Assembly: GCA_033980235.1 (NCBI GenBank)
Contig: CM067067.1
Coordinates: forward strand, 8,764,047 to 8,828,046
Source of the DNA: Diadema setosum
Lineage: Eukaryota > Echinodermata > Echinoidea > Diadematoida > Diadematidae
Length of the DNA stretch: 64,000 bases
Reading direction: 5' to 3'
This document shows, piece after piece, positions 1-12,262 of the stretch. The notes under the pieces are model-generated. The model was not told the origin of the DNA. It searched no databases and worked only from the letters and a program-made list of their open reading frames with translations. Position 1 is the stretch's first letter. Every line of letters starts with the position of its first letter. Position numbers and translations under genes: made by a program.

Positions 1-1606
1 TAGCCTTTCTCAGTCCCATGATTCAAAAAATCCAAGCCCGATCTGAGAGCAGACATGTCTAGTTTGTGTATTGGAGCTACTAGCTCAATCTACTGAGCAT
101 ACGCTATCAAATTCACTTCAGCAGATTGAAAGGAGGCACCTCATGCACTCCGAGAGTTCGTGTTCAACCAGTGATAATGGTTTCTGGTAAACTACTACAA
201 AGTAAAGACAGCAAATACAGTTGAATCGAATTCATTACTACTAAGGCCTGTTAATATCAAATTGTGTTTTTCATTATATCTATGAAAAGCACTATTGACA
301 TGTGTATAGGATTTGTTGAAAGCTATTAGAATTTATAAATAGTATTTAATAGAATAATCTTTAAGATGCAACACTGCAAACTGCAGATACCAATTCTTAT
401 ACTATAAAAATGGCACCATGCATTTAAAAAATTGTGTAAATCAATGTCTAATATTAACTAAATGTCATTTGCTTAAAACAAGCATACAACCGTACCAAGC
501 TCAGCCTTTACAAACCACACCTACAATGTGTCAGCTGGGTCTGAGACTAGAGACTACGTACTGCTTGTAAATTTTGTTGGGGGCAGAATGGCGGTAGTCA
601 ATTTCATTCATGCTTCTCTCATTCCCCCACGCTCAGCCACTACTACTGCTGCAACCCTTACTGTTCTCTCTCTCTCCCTCAATGACAGAGAGGTGGGTTC
701 AATGAACGCAGAACCCACCCACACACAGACACAGTTTAACTCCTACACCACCACCAATGTATTCGAAGCTGAAGTCTAAATGACAGAAAGAGGGGGGGGG
801 GGGGGGAGGAGGGTTGGGAAGAGACTCGTTGCCATAGTTCCCAGCCAAGCTATTTGCAGCAATTGGTCCCCCAGCTCTGTGGCTCAGTGCCAATCACAAG
901 GCAGGGTGTGCTGAATATGCATGAAGCAGCCAAGTTAGCACAAAAACTTTGAACCAATCACAGGCTTTCAGCAGGTGGTGCAATGAACTGTTCTAAATCC
1001 TTCAAAAAAACTGTTTAAGCCATCTTCTGGTGTACTCGACACTCTCTCAAAAAAAGAAACCTTATGCAAGATCAAAGTATAACTATTTGCCCAAATGCAT
1101 TATTCTGATTCAATCTTTGATCTCGATCTTCTTTTATTATATCTTGAGCTCTCTGTCTGCACCTCCGCTATTACCCCCCACCCCATTCCTTGTCTCATTG
1201 TTTGCAGATTTTATATCATGATCACAAACAATACCAAAGGAGCAACAACGAATCTTTTACATAATTTATGGAGGGTACATTCAGCCTGGCAATATTGACT
1301 TGACAATTACTATGGGTAAGCTTTGCACTTTCAGGTAAAGAAAAATGCCATGCTCTCACCTAATGTTTAAAATTGCATGAAAACATTTCATCATAAATTG
1401 CTCAAAAGCAAATTAAGATCAGGAATGTCTGATGATGCATAGATCTACAGCAGTTAAATCAAAAGCATTTTCTTCTTAGCAATGTGACTCACAAAACCAA
1501 ACAAATCAGGGATGACATGAATGCGACAACAGACAAACTGACAGAAAGAGAAAAGGAACAGCGCAACAGTGACAAGAAGCAACTTGATGATGAAAGGTGC
1601 ACTCAC
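1..1606 (-). other. Intron (or later gene body) downstream of BAZ2-like coding exon 2
   Basis: This is non-coding on inspection. It follows the minus-strand donor at 1,601-1,606, so it should be intron 2 of the BAZ2-like gene; exon 3 is probably left of base 1. On the minus strand an excellent polypyrimidine tract (the C-run opposite the G-run at 792-806) followed by TTTAG ends at about 779. The open frame behind it (about 25 codons) does not resemble BAZ2 and has no clear donor, so I do not call an exon there. Nothing else coding is visible. Confidence 0.5.
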
Positions 1607-1801
1607 CTGGAGGGGAAGCACCAAGGGGGGCAGTCGCGGCCCTGAGGGAGCCCAGCCCACCAAACTCTGTCCCCATGAGACTGGAGGCATAGGCTGGATG
1701 TGCCCCAAACATGGAGAAGGCACTGGGCATGTGGGTCATGGAGAACTGGTCCTGGCTGGTGGAGGGGTGGGCAGCGGCTGCTGCTGCAAACAAGGGATGT
1801 G
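1607..1801 (-). CDS. BAZ2A/BAZ2B-like protein, coding exon 2 (partial gene)
   Basis: Internal exon of 195 bp on the minus strand. The acceptor has a long C/T tract ending CCACCACAG just above 1,801. The donor is CCAG/GTGAGT at 1,610-1,601. Both ends are phase 1. The 65 codons encode an Ala run (LFAAAAAAHP), then SAFSMFGAHP and EFGGLGSL, then an Ala/Pro-rich end. The order SAF-M, HP, EFGGLG-L, Ala/Leu-rich matches what I recall of the extreme N-terminus of vertebrate BAZ2B (SAFPM..HP..EFGGLGTL). BAZ2 proteins are non-catalytic subunits of ISWI-type remodellers, with TAM/MBD-like, DDT, PHD and bromodomains further on; none of those lies in this window. The in-phase join to the exon at 6,196-6,275 strongly supports this frame. 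A longer opposite-strand open frame over the same bases is a shadow. Confidence 0.82.
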
Positions 1802-2563
1802 CTGTGGTGGAGGTGGAAAAATTGGAAAGGGAGGAGAGGGAAGGGTGAGCAAAGGAAGAGATGACATTGAGCTTGGTAACAAAATAATCCTGCATGTCAA
1901 TTGCCAAGGAAGTTTCAGCAAGATGATACATATGTAATCGAGAATTAATTTGTAATCATATAATAATAAAATATAGTTTGTTTTCCATGCAGTGTATATC
2001 TAAAAAAAACCACAACATACAAATAAGAAGAGAACAGGGACAACCTTATCTGGGTTCTTCTACATACATACATACAAAATATGTATCACCAGACATATCA
2101 CATTGACCATTAAATTTCATCCAAGTCCTATTTCTGCACTAGATGTTGAATGCATAAAACACACCTTAACTCAGATTTCATTAAAAAAAAATGTTATTTT
2201 GTAATATTTTGCATAGATAATTCTCCTATGCTTTTAACATCTGGTATGTCATCTTCCTTTCCCTGCCCAAAATAAAACAAGCACAAATATCCATCTGGTT
2301 GGTGGCAACTGTACTGTCCACGGACATGTTGATACGATGAAACGAGTCCCTTCTTTTCATGATATCTGATGGCTCTCCTGCGACTCTCCCATTGCTAGGT
2401 CTGAATGAAACATTCATCTCATCTTTGCCACGAGTCTGGAAGTTGCTCTGAGAGATACCAACAGATGTTTGGCTCACATTCCATTCACTGGGAGCTGTCT
2501 CAGGAATGGATGTTCACCTGGTACTAGAAACCGATGGCACAATTTTGCAAACACTACCCCCGC

Positions 2564-2564
2564 A

Positions 2565-2596
<32 letters not shown>

Positions 2597-2597
2597 A
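2564..2597. repeat. (TC)n microsatellite
   Basis: Near-pure CT repeat with one TTT interruption, inside the BAZ2-like intron. Confidence 0.95.
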
Positions 2598-3548
2598 CTT
2601 CTACCAAGTTCTATTTCCTCTTTATCAGCCAGAAAATATACAGTTTTATGGGCCAATTAATTCAAACTACCATCGGGCATGGCAGACAAATAATTTGAAG
2701 CATTACTTGATATTCTCTCAGTTTCTTTGCATTCCTATGATATCTTCTCATTGCCTGAAGACAAAAAATTGTGAATTTCTCCGCTTACTGTCACTGCATA
2801 TGGATTGCTATAACAGGTTTTCATCAGAAGTCATCAATTCAGGTTACCATTGTGTGTACAGTTGAGTTCTGTTTCAGAATGGTTTGGCAAATGACAGCCA
2901 CCCATGTAAAGGATTTTGAGCATAGCCTCTTAACCTACATTAAACTTTTTTTTTCTTTCGAGATGGAAACGAGGTGTGTGCATTTTGATCATATGACATT
3001 CATGACAACCTATTACCTCTGAGAATTGTACTAATCATTGAATCAAGGGCAACAATTTAATTAAGTTTTGTTCTCATTGACATTCTTTAGTCAATGGCAA
3101 AGCAAAACCTATCCATGATCAAAAGACCAAATTGGAGGTACTTGTACATGGAGTGAAGTACAAAGTGGTCCTAATTCAATTTCATCTGCAATCTATCAAT
3201 CACAGATGACAGATTTGTGTAAAGCTTAGTAGTGATGATCTATCCGGAAGTATACAGCTTTACAATGTCAGCTATCCATCAAAATCTCCTGTAAAACCGA
3301 GCATCCTACAAGCCCACTGTGGTTAAAGCCTGCTAGGGCTAATCTATTGTGCAATCAATGTCTATGAGCAAACCTATCAGAAATGATCGTCTGACAGGAG
3401 GGACTCCTGAACCGAAATCATCCTACGCCCAGTGAGCAGACGATTGCTTCATTTTGCGACCCTTCCCAGGAGGCATCTGCACCGAGGTTTATCTGACTCT
3501 TGATTGGGCAACATGTCTGTCTGACCCACCATCATCTCTTCTGTTCCG

Positions 3549-3581
3549 CTTTTTTTTTTCTTCTTCTTCTTCTTCTTCTCA
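3549..3581. repeat. T-run plus (TTC)n microsatellite
   Basis: A T homopolymer followed by repeated TTC. It creates spurious Ser- or Lys-rich open frames on the two strands. Confidence 0.9.
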
Positions 3582-4738
3582 TTTTCTTTTTGTGTGTCTC
3601 TCCCAATGTGGGGAAGGGTGTGGGATGACAGCAGTATAATGAGGACTGCGCTGACATGCTCACACAAGTATTTAGAATAAGATGGCTGGATGCTTCTGCG
3701 TATTCAAACACTCCTGCCCGTGAACAGCACCTCTGCGCCTCCAACAATGGGGGGGAGAGAGGAGTGTGTGATGGGGCAAACGGATGTGGGATTGGGTCTT
3801 TCTGCGCAAGAGAGAACCCGGACGAGCCAAGGCGATGGATTTCGATAATTCTTTCGTTAGTACAAACAATCCACTCCTTCAAGCAAGTGAAGCATTTGAT
3901 GTGACTCATCTGACTCAAAATGTCTCATTCTTCTATACATCATATTTATATCTACTCATGGTATTGGTCATCAGCACTCATTGCATACAATAGTGGCACC
4001 ATCTCAAAAGGGCATTGTAAGTGTGAGCACCCCTCTGAAGACAAAAATATTTTGCAACATAATTTTAGTTGAGTGCCGCATATCATTTCCACTTACACAA
4101 CATACTTTGGTATCATACACATTACAAAATATATCTTTCCTACTGTGCCTTCAACATTATATCCTGTAATGCACTTCAAATCCTTACATATCTTACAAAT
4201 CTACAATCGCCAAATCCTTTAAAAAAAAAAGAAGAAGAAATACACCAGAATGATTATCTTGGAAAGCCAGAGAGTTCATTATTTCAATTTCCTTGCACTT
4301 GAGATATCATGAATGAGTCAAATGGATGAATTTTTACAATTTCCATTAAAATAGAGCTAATTCTGGTATTTTGCGAGAGATATCCATTAATCTATTTTTC
4401 TCTTATCACTTTTGTTTTTCAAATAATCACACTGCCATCTGCAGAAGTTTTCAGAATCTTCAGAGCACACTTTACATCTGCTGACATTTACATTGTACAA
4501 CCGACAGTTTCAAATTGATGTTTGTGAATTTAATACAGCATCCTCATTCAGTGCTGACCTAATAGATGTATGGCATGTACATTACAACATAAATGTATCT
4601 GCTTCAGATCGTACACACCTGCACACTGTCTTGTTTGACAAACATATAAAGCGAGTCCATGTATTTGACTCAATAATGCCATGTATGTTTAATTATCCTA
4701 TAGGTTAATGTGTATGATTATCAGTATATGAGTGTGTG

Positions 4739-4772
4739 GTATGGTGTGGTGTGTGTGTGTGTGTTTGTGTGT
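4739..4772. repeat. (GT)n tract
   Basis: Imperfect TG/GT repeat with GGT and TTT interruptions; it generates a false Cys/Val open frame. Confidence 0.85.
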
Positions 4773-5730
4773 TATGTTGTTCTACACCATGCATGCTACC
4801 GCAGCAGTTGGATATTCAGTATGCTGATACACTTTCCACTTCAATTAACATTGCATATAGCAATGGCAGGCTTATGAGCTTTTTATGCCACCGTTCACAT
4901 CTCTGCCTATCATATCTATTCACTGCGGTTTTTGCATGTAATTTATTTCATTAGACAGGAGGTATCATTCTGTCAGCCAGCAAAGTAACCTTGCTCGTGG
5001 AATATTACTGCAGCGTCACAGCTGTCAAGAACATATGCTCTTGGCTGTACACTCCCGATGACAGCAGATTAGAATAATTGATGTGCAACTGAACTGAAGG
5101 TTTGTTAAATGCACTGAGCTGTGTTTGTGCAGTTTAAATCCCGTGGAGCATGTACACATACAATGTACCTCGCATGTTATTTCTTGAAAGCAAATACTCC
5201 ATTCTAAAGGCCAATATGAATATTGTATGGCTGACATAGTATGCGATATAATGGCACATTCTGGAATCTATCCACTGAAATGCCATTGAGTGAAGACATT
5301 TTGGGAGAATATATAGTGTACGTAAAGACACAATAAAACAAACATGAAAAATTACCGGTAGCAACTTCAATAACAAAATAATCTGAAAGGAACATGTAAT
5401 ATCTCACTGACAAAACATTTTATTGTTCACTCATTTTACAGTGTCCGTAAGGTATGATTTGAATTTCCAGTTAATTTGAAGAGAGTTTTTTTTTTTTTTC
5501 TTTTCAGACTGTTTCATAGCAGATTTCTATTTGGCACTACATTTCTAATGTGCAGTTATTTTTTTATGTTTTTAACAACCACTACACTCATACAGTGTAG
5601 GTTCTTTTTGTAAATTTCATTAAATTCTCCACACAAAAAAAGAAAGAAAAAAGTATGCCATCAGATAGCAAAATATAGCATCAGGCCAAACAGATGTAAT
5701 TGAACCTTCATGTCATATCACAATGCATCT

Positions 5731-5871
5731 GGGGGCATTTCGTGAAAGAGTTTCGTAGGTATTTTTTTCTGACAAACTGTTATAAGCTACTGAAATCCTT
5801 GAGTCTGATTGGCTGACAGCAAATTTTAACAAATAACCCTGTCAGACAAAATGATTCATGAAATACCCCCC
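5731..5871. mobile_element. Foldback MITE, GGGGGCATTTC family
   Basis: The left end GGGGGCATTTCGTGAAA is matched in inverse at the right end by TTCATGAAATACCCCCC. The inner arms also pair (TCTGACAAACTG against CTGTCAGACAAAATG). Length is 141 bp and there is no open frame, so it is non-autonomous. It sits within the first coding intron of the BAZ2-like gene. A target-site duplication is not obvious. Confidence 0.75.
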
Positions 5872-6195
5872 TGAAGTACATAAATCTTGCTCATTTTTCA
5901 GGCCATGGAGATCACATTCTGATTTTGTCGCTGCTGATATGAAAACATTTCTTTTCCTGATTTACTTCACTCACTGACCAATATGCAAGTTCTCTATGAA
6001 TGGTCACATCCAAGAGACTAACACTAGGTTTGAGAACAGCATACTTATTGTGGCAAACTTGTCATAACACTTAACAGAAAAATCTGAAGAACGCAATGAG
6101 TGATAACAAATCATTGCCACCCTCTTCCCCGGAAGCACGTACATAAACTGCTAGCTTGTCTACAGATTTTATGGATCTTTTCATTTCAAACTTAC

Positions 6196-6275
6196 CAAGG
6201 AGATGCGTTGAATCGAAGAATCCTGCCCCAAGTCCTAAAGGACTTTTAGGGGCAGAGCTTTCAGCTGGCTCCATG
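6196..6275 (-). CDS. BAZ2A/BAZ2B-like protein, first coding exon with start codon
   Basis: 80-bp exon on the minus strand. The acceptor tract is T/C-rich and ends CATGTGCAG, immediately above 6,275. The donor is CTTG/GTAAGT at 6,199-6,191. The ATG at 6,274-6,272 starts one base inside the exon, and 26 codons plus one base follow (MEPAESSAPK through DSTHLL). The split codon completes with the exon at 1,607-1,801 as Ala, giving DSTHLLAHPLFAAAAAA without a break. The segment is short, acidic then Gly/Leu-rich, as expected for a disordered BAZ2 N-terminus. I choose this ATG because the same frame is closed shortly upstream in the one candidate preceding exon (TGA TGA near 13,990). A start farther upstream through another exon cannot be excluded. 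Confidence 0.75.
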
Positions 6276-8717
6276 CTGCACATGAAAAGAGAGGGGGAAA
6301 AACAGAAGATAGAGAGAGGGGAGAGAATAAAATGAGCTTGTTAGAAAATGACTAACATTTTATGAATCATCACACAATACTTCAGAAGGTGAGAGTGGAT
6401 ATGGGCTCCTGGCCGGTGAGGGTGAAACATCGATGCCTTTTCTCTGCAAACCCATGTGAATAATTATGATGACACTGTTTGCGCTCGGAGAAAGGACAGG
6501 TCTTGTGTGACATCTGTAAAGTGGGGATGAATAATTGATGAAGCTCATCCAACAGAAGACTCCGTGTGCAAGTGTCAGGAGTGTCCCCTGTAAGCTACGG
6601 CAAATGTGTGAATGTTTTTGCTTCTCATGTGGATACTGTATCAATATTCAACTTCCTAAACACCCTTTCCCATCTCTGCTACTCAAGCATCTCACCCAAA
6701 CACCAACCTAGCACCACCACCATCCTCAGTCTACTGAGGACACATCTTTCTATTTTCACTTGAAAGGCAGCATGAAAGCTGTACCTGTGATGAGCCAAAC
6801 TGAAGAAAGGAAAAGGAAAGGGAAACTTTAAATCACGCTGTAGACCCTCCTATTAGTGGAAGAGTTCTATATATATCACATATGTATTGTACTATGTAGC
6901 TGGAGTTTCTTTTAGTGCATAAGACTTGATCTACCAATTTTGCAAAATCAAATAGGTTTTGATGGGACAGGAAAGATAATTCAGACACTGAAAAAGCCAA
7001 GAACAAGGTCAACAAAGCCCTCAAGCACCTTCATTTCCTGACAATTTTCAGTTTCTATTCCTCTCTAAAACTAAAAATATTGATGCTATAGGTGAGGCAA
7101 TGCCAAATGAAAGAACAAAAGAAATTATTCAATATGATGGTACAGATTACTGCCATATTATCAATACAGAATTGAAACAAGCACTTGACATAAAAATAAC
7201 AAGATTATGTAGTCATGTGTATCTTTGTTATTGGTTCTTGAGGTTATCAATAATTTTGTGCGCTTGTTTGTCAAAGTGTAGGAATTGCAAATTTGGGAAA
7301 TATAGGTTGACCGTGTATGCTGTATCTGTATAATACAACTGTACTTGGCAAGCTGTTCATGGTATATCATGCATGCCAAAAGCACTTCACAAAGTAGCAG
7401 CGGAATAAGGCTGCCCAATTATGTGCACTGTCACTGGGATTGATTGGGAACCACGGTGAAGAGGAAACGGGACACGTCAGACGGGAGTGGATCCCAACAT
7501 GCTCCGAATTGCGGATAAATATCACTTCAATATTGCAGCGCATCTCATTCATGGTCTAGATTTTGTATCAAAATGGCAGCGCTCTCCCCTCACTTGCCCG
7601 CCACATCCCATCTCTCGCCAGCGTTGCATATTTCTCCTGCTAATTAGAATGCACGGTTACGGTTTCTCCAGGTAACTCAGCCCCAATGCCAAATGTTTCC
7701 CACAAGCAAATAAATGCGCTACAATGTATATCTCCCTGTCAATTTGCCTGAAATCCAGTGTCTCATCTCACTTTTAGCAGCCTCTTTGTTGTTGTTTTTT
7801 TTCCCACATCAAACCAAAATATCCAGTTTAAGTCAAACCAAAGAAAATTCAGTCCTCTCAGCTCTCTGTTTTTCTACCATCTCTGTCTTAGGTACATGAT
7901 TGTACACCATAAAGCTGCAAATGAGATTTTGAGCTTGAAAAATGAGTTCATTTTAAAGAACTATCACTGTTCTGTCACTTCATGGAATGCTCCTTTCCAC
8001 ATGTATGATGTTTATTTCATTACTGCTGACTATAACTCAAAATGAGAACACATTCTGCATAGGGGATTGTGTATTAGGATCTTCTGCAGACTTGCCATCC
8101 AAAAACTGCAAGACTGTTTTGATATCAGGTACATGTAGAAGGAAAAGCCGAAGGGAAAGAATTTGGAGAGGCACAAGTATACCTCAACTTGAAGTTTCTG
8201 TTTCCTTGAAAACTATTTAGACTATTTCTTGGGAATTTAGCACAAGTCTAGACTACAGATAAACAGAGAAAGATATCACTGACTTTGTAGAGACTTTGAT
8301 TTTTATCAAATTTTCAATTATGACTATGCTCATATTGGGAAAATATAAGACTTATTCTTTATACCAAGAAAGCAAGCCACCATTGTGAATTTAGAATAGA
8401 TGTGACCCACAAAACAATCATTATCACAATTTCCCTCAAGGTATTCTACTTGTCCAATACATGCCAATGATAGATAAACTTTGAGCTTCCTCAGTGACAA
8501 TTACCTCCATGTTGTGATATTTCTACCCTGAATCTACATGTACGACAGAAAGGAAGCTACTCTTAACACAGAGCCTGTAATGGCTAAACTGGCTATGACT
8601 TAAAACTGAACTGGCTGCTGGTTGTGACCCTAGTATACTGGGAATCACAGAGGTTCAAAGCCCCGTTCAATACTTCTTGTGCGTCGTCAAGTTCTCGACA
8701 CCATCCTAGCCAGTTTC

Positions 8718-8799
8718 GAGCGAGAGAGAGAAAAGAGAGAGAGAGAAGGGAGAGAGGAGGAGAGAAGAGAAAGAGAGGCAGACAGACAGAGAGAGAGGG
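8718..8799. repeat. GA-rich microsatellite
   Basis: Long purine tract made of GAGA, AAAG and CAGA units. It gives a false Arg/Glu frame on plus and a Ser/Leu frame on minus. Confidence 0.9.
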
Positions 8800-9289
8800 C
8801 TCCCTCTTGCTGCCACTGCTGGGGAATCGCTGATTTCCAAAATGCACTATTATGACTGTAACGACAGAGGATTGAGACTACAAACTCCTCCACGTATACA
8901 TGAAAAGTGCAAAGTCCAAGAACACAAGTCACAATATTTTTTTCTACTTTACATCAGATCCTCTATTTATTCTTAAATTCTCTCTTGAAAGGCAGGGCAA
9001 AAGCTTGACATAGCTTTGATACAGTCACAAGGCCTATGTCAAACATAATACAACTGTAAATAAGAAATGTGTTTTTCTAAAACAGAAAAGTTAAATGAAT
9101 AGATCAGGTCTTTTCACACTGATGTGAATGCCTCCACTAGCCTGGAATACATACAACGTATACAATGTACAATGTAAGCAAAGAAAAACTTCTACATTCA
9201 ACCCGCACTGCTTTCACTACTCTGCATGAAATAATTATTTTTCATGGCGGATCTTGCACTGCATGCTACACTTCAGAAGGTGTGTTTAA

Positions 9290-9370
9290 AATAACTGCAT
9301 TGTTAGTTTTATCTTCATATATTGTTTGCTGGAAATAAATGTCATTGAACTGAACTGAACTGAACTGAAG
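9290..9370 (+). mobile_element. LINE 3' tail with (TGAAC)n end
   Basis: GGAAATAAATGTCATTGAA is followed by four tandem TGAAC units. This layout (GGAAATAAA then a pentamer array) is typical of 3' ends of CR1/L2-type non-LTR elements in marine invertebrates. Related tails occur in this window near 11.85, 35.8, 39.4, 46.3 and 62.1 kb. Only the tail is recognisable here; the upstream boundary is uncertain. Confidence 0.6.
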
Positions 9371-11524
9371 GTACAGGCTCTAAGCGATAGCAGCAAACGA
9401 CGAGAAAGATTATTCTCTATGAAACCCTCATCTGTCAAAACCAGGAGAATCAACTGAAAAAGGTCATGTTTTCCACTTTTGTGCTGGTTGAAGGTGATCA
9501 TGTGAATATCAGTAACCCCCAAAGTCCCAGCAAGCATACAGATATGTATTTCTGCTGAGAAGCACCTTGCCGTTCAAGAAAAAACAAAAACAAAGAGGGC
9601 CGGGTTGGTGTAAGGACACCGAAAGCTGTATGGGGTGAGAGGGCGATATCTGCTAATGCCATTAAAAAAAAAAAAAAGAGCCACACAAAGAGCTTTACAG
9701 CAAAGCAGGGGGGTGACAATGACGTTGAAACGGAGGAGAGAGAAATGTGGGAGAGAGCGAGAAAACATGAAACTCTCCCTATACCTCTGTGACTCACAGG
9801 GGTGGCAAATTACATGTCCTACTGCCAAACCATCCTGTACATTTCATACCCTAAGCACAAACAGATTTACTGCACGTGGGAAGATAGAAAAAGAAAGAGG
9901 GGGGGGGGGGGTCTAATGCAGGACAGAGGAGATGATAAATGAATAACACACATCTGCAACTAACCTTAGGGCTGTGGCCACGAGAAGCTCTCATGTGTAC
10001 ATAGTATGTCTATACGGTTTGGCTTTTTATAGACTGAATATCTGACTAGCTAGCATGAAATGTCATCAGTACCAAGTGACAAAGCAACTTGCAATGCAGA
10101 GCACAGCAAGACAGACGTCAGTGACTGTACTCATGCTACCATTAAACAAAGACTACGTCAAAAGACTCATGGCCAGTTTTTACACAATGTACAATAGGCC
10201 AACGGCAAGTCCCCCAATAAACCGAAGTGTATTGTGAAACATTGTACATTGATTGAACAATGCAGTTCTCTTGTGTATAGGTTGGTCACACCAGCCATGT
10301 ACATTACTTGTACGTTTATGCTTCATCTTTTACTGGGTTGTCATATTGGTCTATCTCGTTAATCTCAACTATGCCCGCAGTACAGGGGAAGTATAATAAA
10401 TTGGTGCATGGTTGCCACACACATAACTCTACTGTTTAGTTGTTGTTTTTGATGGGCACAAGCAAATTTCTACACTATGGCTATCCTGAACAGCAGGCAT
10501 TCCTCTTGGAGATATACGGGGTATTAAAACACCGTGCTCTGCATAAATTGCTCGACGGAACTCAATGAACGCTGCGCACACGTTTCTCTAATTACAGGCA
10601 TGAAAAGATCCACTGACTCAATTCAACGGCTGATCCACGCTTGGCCCTCGACTATTCGTGAACGACAACAAATCAGTTTGTGTCATCCATTATCCTCTCC
10701 GTGTTCCCTTTAATCATCACGAATCAAGTATGATTTTAAAAAAATGACTGCAGCACAACACACATGACATAAGATCTTGTATGTACATGAAATCACAAAA
10801 TTTAGTCAAAAGCTAATAATATCCCACGAAGTCTCATCTTTTCCCAGTTGTGCAAATTCAAAAGGGCAGGGGAGACATGTCCTGGTTTGATGGTGATTCC
10901 AACAAGCACATCCGCTTGTTTTCTTCATCTTTATTATTTCCAATTATAGCAATACAATTGTATGCATATAAACTGTGTTTTCATAGACATGATTGAAGGC
11001 GCACATTAGAAAAGACCAGTTTGTAGCACTACAAGGGATGTTTACTACATGTATGATGCCATTTATGAATAATGGGTCACTGAAAAAAATACTTCTATAA
11101 ATGTTGCACACAATTTAAGAACTTGAATCAATGCGGATTGATTTGATTTCTTTCTGGAAAATCAGACAGTGCTATGCAAGATTTTAGAAACACATGCCAA
11201 AGGAATTCTTTCTTCTTTTTTTTTTAGTCTTGAATGAAGAGACATGTCATAACAAACTATTGTATTTAGAAGCAACCAATTAAATTAAATCTTAATAAGA
11301 TTATACTGTTAATAACTTAAAAAATCTTTGGGCTAAAGGAAACAAGTGTGAAGGTATACACACCTTTACTAACTTAAGTATAACATTGTAACACTGTAGG
11401 CATAGAAATATCATAGCCCTTTTATTCTATAAACTATGTATCAAACTTTTTATATATACACAAGCAGTATATCGCTGCCCTTATATTCTCAGTCTCTCTC
11501 TCTCTCTGTGGTGTTGTTTGTTCG

Positions 11525-11601
11525 GTTTTTGTTTTTGTTTTTTGTTGTTTTTGTTGTTTTTGTTGTTGTTTTTGTTGGTTTTTTTTTTTTGGGGGGGGGG
11601 G
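11525..11601. repeat. (TTTTTGTTG)n tract ending in T and G runs
   Basis: T-rich minisatellite with G every 3-6 bases, then a T run and a run of about 11 G. It separates upstream DNA from the LINE-like tail that follows. Confidence 0.85.
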
Positions 11602-11605
11602 TTAC

Positions 11606-11872
11606 GATCCATGGTCTACAAGCTTTGCTTTTCAGTGGACCTCTCCTTTCCACTGCCATATTTACAATATTTGCTTTTGTTAAAATTGCAAAGTTTATAA
11701 TGTTCTTTTTTCACTGCATTAATATTCATGTAAATACATTTTGTATTATACTTCATGATTTGTCCTTTCAAATTGTCTAACAGTCAAATTGATATTTGTA
11801 TCCCTTTGTATAATGTATTTCCTTTTATTGACGGAAATAAACCAAAATTGAATTGAAAAATTGAATTGTTAC
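11606..11872 (+). mobile_element. LINE 3' UTR and tail
   Basis: It contains CATGGTCTACAAGCTTTGCT, related to CATGCCCTACAAGCTTGGCT at about 39.19 kb. It ends in GACGGAAATAAACC followed by imperfect ATTGAA units. Together these look like the 3' UTR and terminal repeat of a CR1/L2-like retrotransposon. No reverse transcriptase remains here, so the copy is strongly 5'-truncated. Confidence 0.6.
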
Positions 11873-12024
11873 AATATATGAGTGTCAACCTTTATGTACA
11901 ATTTTAATATTTCATCTGCCTGCATCATTGGAATTAATGGTTCCATTACAATTTCTAGTAAATTGGCAAATAGTGAACTACCTTTCTGATTTGATGATGA
12001 TGATGTCAATATCAATGTGGTATA

Positions 12025-12262
12025 ATCTATTGCACCCTCTTCAGTTTAACACTGCTCTTCCAAAGGATCTTGCTATCATCAACGGCTACCCAAGGTGCCA
12101 GGTACCCATTTCTATACCTGGGTCAAGAAGGACATTGTGGGTAAAACATCTACATGTACTGTACAACTGTAGCCCGAGAACATTTGCCCCGAGCAGGATT
12201 TGAACTTGGGACCTCCCATTAAAGAGTTCAAATCCAGATTTTCTCTACTACAGGGCTCCCAC
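12025..12262 (-). mobile_element. tRNA-derived SINE, antisense
   Basis: On the minus strand the upper end has a B-box-like AGTTCAAATCC just after GGTCCC, in a tRNA-like arrangement. It is followed by a CGGGC-containing linker and the words ACCCACAATGTCC and TTGACCCAGGT. The same order is found at 44,872-45,010, which makes this a repeat family and not a tRNA gene. The A box is degenerate. Outer ends are approximate. Confidence 0.6.

Larger units (their letters stand above)
1802..6195 (-). other. Intron 1 of the coding region, BAZ2-like gene
   Basis: This 4.4-kb intron runs from donor CTTG/GTAAGT (6,195 downward) to acceptor CACAG/ (1,802). Both splice sites are strong and both flanking exons are phase 1. 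It contains a (TC)n tract, a (TTC)n tract, a (GT)n tract and a 141-bp foldback element, listed separately. An 83-codon minus-strand open frame at 2,226-2,477 has no convincing homology. No other gene is visible. Confidence 0.7.

Noticed and set aside
699..779. Strong minus-strand acceptor as exon 3 of the BAZ2-like gene
   Set aside because: The acceptor is good, but the following frame (Gly/Val/Cys-rich from GT repeats) does not resemble BAZ2 and stops without a clear donor.
1569..1937. 122-codon plus-strand frame, Gly/Cys-rich
   Set aside because: Antisense shadow of the BAZ2-like exon at 1,607-1,801; splice signals and homology are on the minus strand.
2226..2477. Minus-strand 83-codon frame inside the BAZ2-like intron
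   Set aside because: Polar, protein-like composition but no homology. The flanking exons already join in phase without it.
12180..12262. tRNA gene
   Set aside because: B-box-like sequence is present, but no cloverleaf can be drawn with a proper A box and acceptor stem. A second diverged copy shows it is a SINE.
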